DNA of 64,000 nucleotides, from positions 61,872-125,871 of the forward strand of contig NW_006768859.1 in NCBI RefSeq assembly GCF_000204055.1, read 5' to 3'. This DNA is from Melampsora larici-populina 98AG31 (lineage: Eukaryota > Basidiomycota > Pucciniomycetes > Pucciniales > Melampsoraceae). Made by a program: the position numbers and the translations under genes. The notes under the pieces are model-generated. The model was not told the DNA's origin. It was given only the letters and a program-made list of their open reading frames with translations, and made no database searches. This document shows, piece after piece, positions 1 to 9,986 of the stretch (the first letter of the stretch is position 1; every line of letters begins with the position of its first letter).

Positions 1-126
1 TATATCAGACATATTTTTGTCCTCAGCGTCTTCGAACTTCTCGTCTTGTCCTGAAGGTGGACTTTCGGGTAAACTAAATTCCGGCGTCGTGGATGCGTTT
101 GGCGGGGATAGACAGGGTTGAAAATT
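1..126 (-). CDS. possible partial exon running off the window edge
   Basis: Read on the minus strand, this stretch is open (the frame stays open back to a stop near 172-174). It encodes a Pro/Ser-rich, then acidic segment ending in EDAEDKNMSDI at the window edge. No start codon or convincing splice acceptor was found. It could be an exon of a gene lying to the left, or chance. It lies just outside the Tc1/mariner insertion, so the element may sit in the promoter or an intron of this gene. Product unknown. Confidence 0.2.
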
Positions 127-239
127 GTATTGAGATGAGATTTTAACGTTTAGCCGTCGTTTTAGGTTGAATCAATAAGGTTTGAGATAAGGTTTTCAGA
201 TCTGAATTGCTTGATGTTCTTTTTCTTAACTAATTATAA

Positions 240-263
240 TACAGCCGTTGTGAGAAATATTGG
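240..263 (+). repeat. left terminal inverted repeat with TA target duplication
   Basis: TA at 240-241, then the left terminus of the Tc1/mariner element. All 22 bases up to 263 are mirrored exactly at the right end, followed by a T tract. Confidence 0.9.
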
Positions 264-617
264 TTTTTTTTTTTTTCTCTTTACTTCCAGATTTTATTCG
301 GTTTTTGACTTTTCGAAAAAAAGAGTTTTCCCTATTTTTCAAGTGGGAAACTGTCAATGAATCTGTCCATTCATTTGACAGTTTCATACGGAACATCACG
401 CAGATGTTCTGGTAAGTTCCGATCACGGGATGTATCAGTGGGGCAGCTCTTCTGTGATTCCTGGCCTCATTTGGTCGCATGGCCCTTTTTCTCTCTCCTC
501 CACTATCCTACCTCCATTTCCCCATTTCACCGAAATACCTCCATTCCCCCACCTCACCGAAATGCCACCGGTGTGTTTTCTCTCTATTCTTTCCCTTTTT
601 CCTATCTTCCATGGCTC

Positions 618-1749
618 ATGGATGCTTTACAGCTTCGAATCGCTCATCACAGCCCCGAAATAAAGCTTGCAGTTGTTCGCTTAGCCCTCACCGGAGTTCG
701 GTTTCAGGACATTTCCAGAACTTTAGGCATGGACTTAGCCCTGACCTCTGTACGTCGCTGGGTCAATCTCTACCAGGAGACTCGGGCGGTGGTTACGAAC
801 CCCTTGGACCACATGGCTCGTGGCGCTCCTTTGGTCTTAGGAGGCCCCGAGCGCCTATTTGTCCTGGATAGCCTTCGCCTCGACCCGACCTTATACCTAG
901 ACGAACTCCAATCAAAGATCTTGCAACAATTCAATAAAAATGTGTCCATCAAAACCCTTTCAACCGAGCTGCGAGACCGATTGTGTTGGACTCGAAAGAA
1001 AGCGCGTACTGTTCATCCGAACCAGAGCTTGGCTGCCCGAGGGGCTTACATGGCCAGGATGCTCGAAATTGACCCGCGTTGTCTTGTGTTTGCCGGTGAG
1101 TACCTTCCTTTGCACTATTTCACAACTCTTTCACCTCATTGATTGGACACCTTGGGCTCCTAGATGAGACTGCGATAGCGAAAAGGCGCACGTATCGCGA
1201 GTACGCACGGGCTCCTATTGGAGAGCGAACCCCCCGCCTCACGAGGCCCACCCAATCGGGCCGTTGGTCAGCCCTACCTGCGATTTCTCTTGATGGCTTA
1301 TTGGCCATCACCATCAAGAGAGGTGGATACTCACGCATTCATTTCGAAGAGTTCCTGGAAAACGACTTGGTTAGTCTTCCAGGAACTCAATAATATTTTG
1401 TTTAAGCGCTAACATCTTTCGATTGTTATTACAGTTGCCGGCCATGAATCCATGGCCGGCTCGTAATTCGGTGCTAGTTTTAGATAACGCCCCCATTCAT
1501 CACGGGGGCTCAGTCGCTGATCTATGTGAAGCTCGCGGTGTTAGACTTATTTATCTACCGGCCTATAGCCCTGACCTCAATCCTATTGAGAAAGGTTTTT
1601 CACCTGTTAAAGCGAGTCTCAGAAGGACCCAGGGGCTTCAAGGGGCTGTTGACGCCCAAGGAGAAAGAGCTATGGTATGGGTGACTATGATGGAAGTCTT
1701 CACGGATCAATTGTGTGATAAGCTTTTCAAAGGGAGTGGCTATATGTAG
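618..1749 (+). CDS. Tc1/mariner-superfamily DD34E transposase (spliced)
   Basis: Three exons: 618-1095, 1164-1369 and 1435-1749, joined at GT-AG introns, giving 332 aa. The N-terminal ~110 residues form a helix-turn-helix-like DNA-binding region (KLAVVRLALTGVRFQDISRTLG). The catalytic DDE triad is complete. The first Asp is in DETAIAKRR, whose codon is split by intron 1; the second is in VLDNAPIHH; the Glu is in YSPDLNPIEKGF. There are 34 residues between the second Asp and the Glu, the Tc1-type spacing. The family cuts and pastes DNA at TA sites, matching the flanks here. The frame is open upstream of 618; I chose ATG 618 because the similarity to transposases begins there. No frameshift or internal stop is seen, so it may be active. 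Confidence 0.85.
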
Positions 1750-2316
1750 CCCCGTCGTGTATCTCAGAATTTGTACCATTTTTATTTGTTCATGTCCTGT
1801 CCTATCTCAAACTCGGTAGTAGCAATTGAACTTAACAATTGTTCCAAGTCAAAAAAAATTGCCTTTGAGTCACAAGAGTCTGATTTCGCTTTGAATTCTT
1901 TTCAATGAGTGAATGAAAAGAACCAAAATAAACGAGTAAGACACCAAAAGGCATGATACTCGAATGTCATCTTGATAAAGGCCCCTCTGACATTATCTCA
2001 ATACTATCTCGATTGAGATGAGACCCTTACAGCACATGAGCACGTGGTCGCACGGGAACTTAGGCAAATGTTCAACTCATGGCCCTTCGTTGTGCGGGAA
2101 ATGGCGCATTTGGGGCGAGAACGCAGACGAAACAGCAACAGCAAGCAGATATGTTTTTCAATCGGAGCACATGACAGCTTTACAAAAACTAATACCATCT
2201 AGGAAAGATTTGCAAACAGTCACGAGGTAAACTTTTTAATGAAAGATTGAATAATGAAAATACAATCTTGAAGTTCAAACGGAAACTTGAACTTTTTTAA
2301 ATATAGTAATTGATTT
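1750..2316. other. intergenic spacer between the two convergent transposon genes
   Basis: A 567-bp AT-rich spacer between the 3' ends of the transposase and of the second gene. It must carry both transcription terminators. No further open frame looks real. Confidence 0.5.
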
Positions 2317-4335
2317 TCACATTCGAAAATACAACCGTGTTTCGATAGGACACATTTTAATTGAGAGGTTTAAAGGTTCAGTGAAGGGCAGGGTGCCCAA
2401 GTATCGATTCGCGGAAGTTGAAGGACAATTTTGAGCATCCGCTTCGGCTGCCGCATTAATCAGGCGAAGAGCCAAGTTGAAGGGCATGCCATGCCCAGTC
2501 AACACGTTAGCGGTCATCTGCATGCTAGGCACGAGATCGGTCCAAGAAGTCACTTGGGCCTTGCGCAGGATGGCCCGGGTTGCGAGATCGTTGCGGGCAA
2601 CGTCGCACTCAAAAAGGAAGTCGTCCAATAGTGTCGCATGGGTGACCACGAACTCGACGTCGGAGTCGGGAACGTAAGGGTCAGACTTGGGGATATCCTC
2701 GTCAGTGAGGAGGGAAATAGATTTTCCCGCATTAAGCCCGAACTCAGCTGAAGTTAAAAGCAAACGAAAGATCATCAAAAAGATTAGTTCTTGAAAACGC
2801 ATGCCATATGTCAAGAATGGAAACACTTACAAGGTTCCTTCTTGACTTTCTTTTGGGAATTGAACCCGCTGGTAGAGGAAGTCCTTGCGTGCTTCGCCCC
2901 GGGTGGGCTTTCAGGTTCGACCTTCACTTTGACTTCGACGGAAGGGGCATTCGAAAAGAAATTGTGATGACTTCTTGCCTTCGAGCCCGATGGTTTAGAG
3001 CTGGGTGACGCAACGGGGTATCTTCTTCTGACACGGTCGTCCACGTTCATATCGTGATGAACAAGCGCGTTCTTGAACATTTCGCGCTTGTACTCGACCG
3101 TGTTTGGAGCAATTCCGCGGGTCGTGTACCCATCGCGCTGTATTACTTAACCGTAGTCAGTATGGGCAGCAAATAAAGAAATTAAACATTGGACGTACCA
3201 CTGCTTGCGCCCAGATGAAAGCACATCGATGAGTGAAACGATAATAGAAGTTCGGGTCCCATGGCGCGGTCAAGACGGCGCCATCCCCTCCAAGGGCGCG
3301 CTCGAGATGGTCCTGGTATATGCTCGCCGCCTCAAGCTCGAGGTCCTTGGCAGCTTTGACCGCCTACTTGCGAAATAGGAATCGAAGCCATTAGAAAGGT
3401 ATCAATTGTAAATAAAACCATATTGAAAACGAAAGTAAGTACCAAAGTCTCCTCTTGTGCCGCCGCGACTTGGTCCTGGGAAGCAGCCAATTCCGCCTCA
3501 AGGGGAGTTGGCCCAGCGTTTCCTTGGATAAACGCCACCGCCCCGCTAGCCTACAACATAAGAGCAACAGAGTTCAGCATAAATAACACATTGAACAACA
3601 TTAATTCGATAAAACTCATAGAGGAGGTACATGAAGACAGGAACTCACCTGGGCATTCTTTTTGGCCTTAACCTGAGGTTTCTCCAGCACGATGTGGACG
3701 GTGCCTTTGGAGCTACGACTCTTTCCAAGGTTGTTCACGAAATCTTGAAAACTTTTGAAATCGATCAACTTGGTTCTCTTGGAACCCACGCTAGCATTCC
3801 AGGTCAGCAACGGGGTCAACTCGCTATCAAGAACCACCTTCTTGATACCGGTGAAGTAACGGTCGCACACGTCGCCAACCAAGGCCTTCAGGTCATTCAA
3901 AGATTTTCCATACAGGAACACTTTGAAGTCCAAGATTTGGCCGTCTTTGAAGTCGGATGAGTCGATAATGGCGTATTGGGGAGGAGGGGGAGGTTTCTTC
4001 TTCCCGGCGGTTAATTTCGAAGGAGAAGGTGACTTGGCCATTCCAGGGGTGACCTCCACGGTATTGTTCGTGTGAATCTTGAAACTCACCGCGATGACGA
4101 AAGACTGACTATCTTCCATCAATTGACGGCTTTCGGTACCTTGGCGCCAAAGGCGCTCCAGAGTCGGATGACGGGCTGGAGCGTCATCACCGTCCGTGAT
4201 CAAATAGGCCGGATCAAACACTGCAAGATAACGATATCAGCATTGTGAATACGGGAAATCTGCAGAGAGGTGTTACTTACCCTCATCGGGATTCTCGTCC
4301 TCGTGGATCAAACTTTGAATAGGATCGTATGGCAT
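2317..4335 (-). CDS. second transposon-encoded protein, unknown function (545 aa)
   Basis: Six minus-strand exons, in transcription order: 4335-4281, 4220-3649, 3550-3443, 3363-3199, 3137-2831, 2747-2317. All junctions are GT-AG and phases fit; the sum is 1638 nt. ATG 4335 (MPYDPIQSL) was chosen as the first ATG splicing cleanly into exon 2; an upstream ATG at about 4830 lies in a separate short frame. The protein starts acidic and has a Lys/Pro linker (AGKKKPPPPP, near residue 95). A folded-looking middle follows (FKVFLYGKSLNDLKALVGDV to VHIVLEKP), then an Ala/Glu-rich possible coiled coil, a Trp/Tyr-rich segment (APWDPNFYYRFTHRCAFIWAQ), a basic Ser-rich stretch with KKVKKEP (possible nuclear signal) and a helical C-terminus. 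No transposase or nuclease motif was recognised. Lying wholly inside the element, it is probably an accessory transposition factor or cargo; this is inference. Confidence 0.7.
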
Positions 4336-4897
4336 CTCTAGCGGAAAGAATCGGGGTCAGCCGCGATCAAACTGAAAAATGGAAGAGAAGCTTACTGATA
4401 TGATATTTGTTTCGAAATAGGATTTCCAAGAGCAAGTTGACAGAGGTTGCTCGATGAACAACACTAAACGAATAGAAACGGGTTGGGTGAGATGATAGGC
4501 TTTAGGAGAAGATAGAGAAATGACAACGCCGAAGGAGGAAATTACCAAGCTGAAATGATGTCCAAAAACTGGTATGATAGAAATGGAGGAGAGGATGTAT
4601 GAAAAGATTTTTTGGTTGAATACCTCGTCATGAAAGGCATCCAACCAAAAGTGGTGTAATCGCAGAGGCCGCTGGCATCACATCCGGCCGGCAAGTTCAT
4701 CGCAGCGCGTTGGGTGGTCACGTCGTTCGTCTCGAACGAGGGATGAGCGACTAGAAAAGCTGCTCGGACGAGTGAAGAGCAGTAAGAAACAAAAGAAAAA
4801 AAGAAGGATGTGCATGAGGAAAACGAGATCCTCACCCACTCCTCAGTCCAAAAGTCGGAAAAAACGGAAAGGAAGAAACTGAGTAAAATCTGGGAGA

Positions 4898-4943
4898 AAA
4901 AAAAAAAAAAAAAAAAAAACCAATATTTCTCACAACGGCTGTA
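4898..4943 (-). repeat. right terminal inverted repeat with A tract and TA duplication
   Basis: A tract of about 20 A, then the exact mirror of the left terminus (4920-4941), then TA at 4942-4943. Confidence 0.9.
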
Positions 4944-5068
4944 CTTTGAGTTAACTTCTTTTTCGTTCTTTTGAATTTCTTCTTTTCGATATTATTTCTT
5001 TTCCTTTCCTTCTTTTTTCTTTTCAACTTCTTTTTGTTCTCTTCTTTTCTTCTTCTTCTTCTTCTTGA

Positions 5069-5276
5069 TGTTCTCTTGGATCTTGGATTGTAAGACGTAG
5101 CAATATGATAGGACTCTGGGCGTGTGAAGATGCAAGAGACAAGACCAAGGGTGTTCTATGATAAGATATAGATTGCTACGTGAGGAGTCTAGTATAGACT
5201 CCTCTCACCAAAGTACTATAGGTGAGTTACAGTATAAACATATGTATGTAATCCTTATACTGAGTAGCTCATAACA
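5069..5276 (-). repeat. LTR-like remnant related to the chromovirus LTR
   Basis: The stretch begins TGTTCTCTTGG, contains GGATCTTGGA, and ends GCTCATAACA, the same last ten bases as the 176-bp chromovirus LTR at 56119-56294. Both have TATA-like runs just inside that end. It therefore resembles a solo LTR, in minus orientation, of a related family. No clear 5-bp duplication flanks it, so the boundaries are uncertain. An inverted pair GAGGAGTCTA / TAGACTCCTC lies at 5182-5191 and 5195-5204. Confidence 0.4.
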
Positions 5277-8143
5277 GTTTACAATATGGTAGGGAAGCAA
5301 CAAGATTTGACAAATGCCAGTCTTGACATCCCTCAAGGTTATCTTTGAGTCAGTGGTGATTCATTCTCAAGGCATGAATTTCCTGGTTTCATACCTTTCA
5401 AAAAGATAAATCCTAATGAAAAGGCCCAAGCAGCATCATTTGAGTGTTTTTATAAGCAAAATGGCCCACCTTTTATGTCGGCTGAACTTACACTGTCACT
5501 TATGTTTCAAGCACAAAATGTGGTGTCCAAAGGCACACCTTTGTTACCAGACTGTCCACACACAATGGCATGCATTGCATTTTGATGTTTTATCCAATGT
5601 CTTGTATGTATTGTAACCAAAGCTGCAAACTTGGACATTGTAAATGGAGCCAACTCTAAAATACTGAAATGACTCACTAATCACTATATACAATACATTT
5701 CATAAGACAAACCAAGTGCGCTAAAGATGCCCTTAGTGTTCTGGGTATTGATCTTGTTCTTCTCATTGTAATTTCCTTTGTATTTATCAAAAATGAGCCA
5801 CCAACATACCAAAAAAACAATAGGATAGAAGTTGGGTGGGTTCATGACTCACATCATGGCTGAAGATCAAGATATCCCATTGGTCAATGATAAACAGGTC
5901 CCAGTTGAATTTTTCCCACACTCCCTCAGGTTCTAGAACAGGCCAAAAAGATTGATTATATCTTTATCAGTATATGCAAACCCCTTGAGCCACTTTTTTA
6001 TAGATATTATAGTTTGCTTGGAATCAATTTAAACTTGGCAATCTCCAAGCAATAATGATAAGAACTATGTTTTGGCTTCTATCTCAAACATCCAAGTCAA
6101 ATCTACAGTGAATCAAATTTACAAAGACAGAAATATTGTGGTGGATCTAGTATTGACTTCTACTCCATAACAATCAACAAACTTAACTATCAAGGTCCTG
6201 GCTCAAAATTCCTGTAGGATTTTTTTTGCCAGTGGTGATAGGGTCAAGTTAAATATCAATATGAATTTATTTATTTTGGTTGAAACCGTAAAACAAACCC
6301 TGCAAAGAGACGTCCAGACCAAGATTTATGCCAACTTTGTGCCTTGATGAAAAATGCTGGACTGCTTGCCTCTCTAAAGTTGTTTTTCTTATCATTTGAA
6401 GTGCTATGGAGGTATAAAGTCAACACCCCTTTTCATCTATGGGGAGAAGGATATGTGTTGGCTGTTTTCATAACATAATATGTTTTGAAAAATGTTGGAG
6501 AAGACCAACATCATAGTCAATCCTGTCCGTGTTTGTAGATCACAGCTCCCTGCCTGAGAACTAAGCTTGTAATTGAGAGTCAAGGCTTGAAAGTCAGAAT
6601 CAACACATCCACGCACATTCTCCCAATTCTAGAAACTACCATTGAAATTTTGTCTCGTGTGTCGATGTTCAAGATATTCAACATTCTAAAGCTGTGGAAG
6701 ATTGCCCTCTCCACATGATGATGATACCAGTGACAAGTACATCAATTGATTTCACCTCATAAATCATATACAAAAGCTTATACCGGTCGAGTCTTGAGTT
6801 CAGTCATATTCAGTTTCAACATTACCTAAGGTATAGCAAGCATCCGTGACTTGAATGCTTGGTTTGCTTATTGAAACTTGAAACAATAATCATGTACTTA
6901 TCATGTCTTATCCAATTTTGCCAAGACATGAACTTCAGGATAGGTTTCAAGTTTCAAGGCGGAATTTTGATTCTATACTTTCATCATATGATCAAGTAGA
7001 AACAAACTCTCTTATTCCCGTATCTACTTGATAAATTCCAGATGACTAAATTAGACGCATATAACTGGAGCCGATCGCGGGCTTTGAAATCCCTCACGAT
7101 GCTTCTGCTTTGCCCTCAAGTGATCACGCGCGTCTGAGTTGAGGAGGAAGAGTGGAGTTTGCCGAGTTGCTCGGTTCTCCGATCTTAGGGTTCATCATGT
7201 TCGAAGCCAGAAAGGGCATGAAGTATGATATGATATCATTGGCCAAACTGATTCTTGTTGTGTTTATTCCATTGAGAGCTTGATGACTCTCGAGAGCTTA
7301 CGAGGAAAATGATGATATCCATGAGAAAGGGAGGGTTACTTAGCATACATAAGTGGCACATATGACATAAACTATGAGCATAAGGTAAGTTATACTCCCC
7401 ACAATTCGGCCGTATCTGCGCAGTTGAAGTTCACCAGTGCCAAAGATTGAGATTCTGAAAAGTGCATGTTGATTTGTAAAACCGTGATTCCAAGATTGCA
7501 AAGTCCGTGATCAGGTGAATCGCGTCAGACTCAAGTCCATTGAATTTCTCCATCTTTCTTTCTTGCTTTCTTTCGTTTCAACAAAACCACCATTAACAAA
7601 GGTGTGTATTTGTACAATTGGATTTAAAAATTATTTACACAAATCCAGGAACAGGAACAGGAACACACGCATACAAAGACAGCCCTTTCTTACGATCACA
7701 TAATCTATCACATCTTTAATTTTCAATCTCCTGCTGGTGTAACTTGTCAATAGCCTACCATCTCCTCACGTCCTGCGAATTGTGATCGAGGATGAATCTA
7801 CTACGAACAGCCCTCAACCAGTCAGTATTACAATCTCATTCTTGATCTTTTCGAAATGGTCTTATGCCAAATGGTTTTGACTATAAAAAAAAGCTCATTC
7901 ACCTTCAATTCTCGTATTCTTCCTTTCACCAATTAAAATTATTCCCAGGTTTCCCAGCTTACACAGCTCTCATCACCGCCATCTAAAAAACTTTAACAAC
8001 TTCCAATCAAAGACTATCACTTGATTTCTCGAGACGATTTTACGAGGATATTTCTTGAATTCTCTTGCATTGTTTCCTGAATATATTAAAGTAGTCTTTA
8101 ATCATTCAAACTTGTCCCTTTTTTTCCTTTTAGAAAACCTATC
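5277..8143. other. gene-free stretch
   Basis: About 2.9 kb without a convincing exon on either strand; short frames lack family similarity and splice support. The last few hundred bases (from about 7500) are pyrimidine-rich and are probably promoter and 5' UTR of the next gene. Confidence 0.5.
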
Positions 8144-9190
8144 ATGTCTATCTTCTTTTCCACCACTTCTACTTCATCTCCATCTCGATCATGTTTCTTG
8201 ATCCATCTCCTATCTTTGGCTTCTCAAATCTTTATTAACATCACTGTTGCTGTCATCTCACCAACAAAGTTAAAGCCAATCCTCATCTCTGACGCTCAAA
8301 GCGCCTATCACCACATCTCGGCATACTTCAATTCAAAGGGACAAGCTCCAAACATTCCTGGATTTGAAAATGCTCTTCGACAACTTCTCACCTCCTCATC
8401 CAGCCAACTCAACTTTCCCCTAAATGTGAGTCTCTTTCTTTTGCTTTACAATACAGATATGAATGATGTTCTAAATGGGATTTGGTTTGATTTTTCTAGC
8501 CGCTTTGGTTATCTGGGTTACTCTCATCATCCGACCCGATTTCCAAAACCATCTTCTCAATCCTTCAACCGGCAATCTACCTCGTCCTCACTCATTTCCG
8601 GTTTTTCTCTCCCACCGACAATCTCTTCCCTTATGCCTGCTTTGCGTCCGTCCAACAGCAGGCAAAGGCTTCTTATTACCGCTTAATCACCATCACCCAA
8701 CTTCAGGTAAGGCTCTTTTGTTTTTCTGAATGGATTTCGCTTGATTTTGAGATGTTTGTTCCTTTTTCAGACACTCGCTCGGTTGTCTCGGTCATTGAAA
8801 GCAGTCCGCACCACCAACACATTCCGTGCCTCACTGCTTTCTGGCCCATCCGATTCATCAATCCAACACGATCATCCAATCCCATCGTGTGGTCATCTAC
8901 CCGAGCATTCTGCTCTCCTTCGTCCCTTCACACCACGAGGCCCGATCTTCATCAAACGAACGTCACCACCTACTGAACGATATGTGGGATACATCAGTGA
9001 TCTGGCTGAATCTGCCCATATTCAACTTCGAAACGTTCATCCAGATGATTACCTCGATCAACCCTTTCGTCAACGTCGATTTTATCTCGTCAAGGCTTTT
9101 CGAGATCGAATTAAAAGGGCTATCAAACCAGTGACGGTGTTTGAAGATGAAGAGGATGACTATGGACCGATTGATCCATCTTGGCTTTGA
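8144..9190 (+). CDS. hypothetical protein with N-terminal hydrophobic segment (302 aa)
   Basis: Three exons in phase 0: 8144-8425, 8500-8706 and 8771-9190; introns begin GTGAGT and GTAAGG and end TAG and CAG. ATG 8144 is the first ATG of the open frame. Residues ~15-40 (LIHLLSLASQIFINITVAVI) are hydrophobic and could be a signal anchor. Exon 2 carries a second hydrophobic stretch (IFSILQPAIYLVLTHFRFF). The C-terminal part is polar and charged, with an acidic tail (FEDEEDDYGPIDPSWL). I do not recognise a family. The regular introns, open frame and T-rich 3' UTR support a real gene. Confidence 0.55.
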
Positions 9191-9986
9191 TTGTCTTTTT
9201 TTTTGGTTTTCTTGAAATGATTGTGATCTTTGGTTTTTTTTTCTCGTCTTTTTTTTTGTTTCACTTTTTCTTGTTCGTCTTTCAATGTGATCTTTATAGT
9301 CTTTATTATCATCATCCTCCACTCTTGGTGGCCTTTTTTTTCTTAGGATGTTTTGTTTTTTCTTGTTTTCTCTTCATCTTTCTCTGATTTTTTTTTGTTT
9401 CTCTATTCAACTCTGACCTTAAAAGATTCTGATGTATCATCTCAATTGTAATCTTTTTTTTTCAGTACTTCTCTTAAGGAATTTTATAGAGATGAATTAG
9501 TAGAATATTTTTATTGTGAGGTGAAAAAGAAAGATGAAGCTTGTTCCATGACTTTGTCATTAACTTTTTGATGGAGTGAGAGTAGAGTTTATTATGAGGA
9601 TTTAGACCAAACTGATTGGTCTTGTAGAAAGAGATGGCAAACTGGGGTGGATTTGTATATTTTCAAGATGGTTTTTGATTTGAAAGTCTGATAAAGTTAG
9701 CCAAGAGTATGATGAAATGAAGTTGATTGAGGGATTGATTTGTAGTATGTAGATGGCTGTGAAGCAAGTCACTGTCACCGACCGAAGTTCAGTAGTGATC
9801 AATCCATCCTTCACAGCGTGGTCAAGGAATGCCAAGTAAATTCAATTAGAATCCAAATCAAATCAAATCAAAATCAAAAAACCGAAACCGAGTTTGAGTA
9901 CAAATCCAAAGTCAAACTTAAATTCCCTTTAAAATACTTTGTACCAATTCATTCTTACTTTTTTTCATTTTTCATTTCATCAAATC
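9191..9986. other. 3' UTR and promoter region
   Basis: A T-rich 3' trailer of the preceding gene (9191-9480), then the upstream region of the ADAM gene. No further coding signal. Confidence 0.45.

Larger units (their letters stand above)
242..4941 (+). mobile_element. complete two-gene Tc1/mariner-class DNA transposon (4.7 kb)
   Basis: The ends are perfect inverted repeats beginning CAGCCGTTGTGAGAAATATT (242-263, mirrored at 4920-4941). Each is followed by a long T (or A) tract, and similarity continues imperfectly for several tens of bases further in. The element is flanked on both sides by TA (240-241 and 4942-4943), the target duplication of the Tc1/mariner superfamily. Inside are two convergent genes: a spliced DD34E transposase on + (618-1749) and a six-exon gene on - (2317-4335). 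Classical Tc1/mariner elements are 1.2-2.5 kb with one gene, so this one is unusually large. Both reading frames are intact after splicing, so the insertion looks young. Confidence 0.88.
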
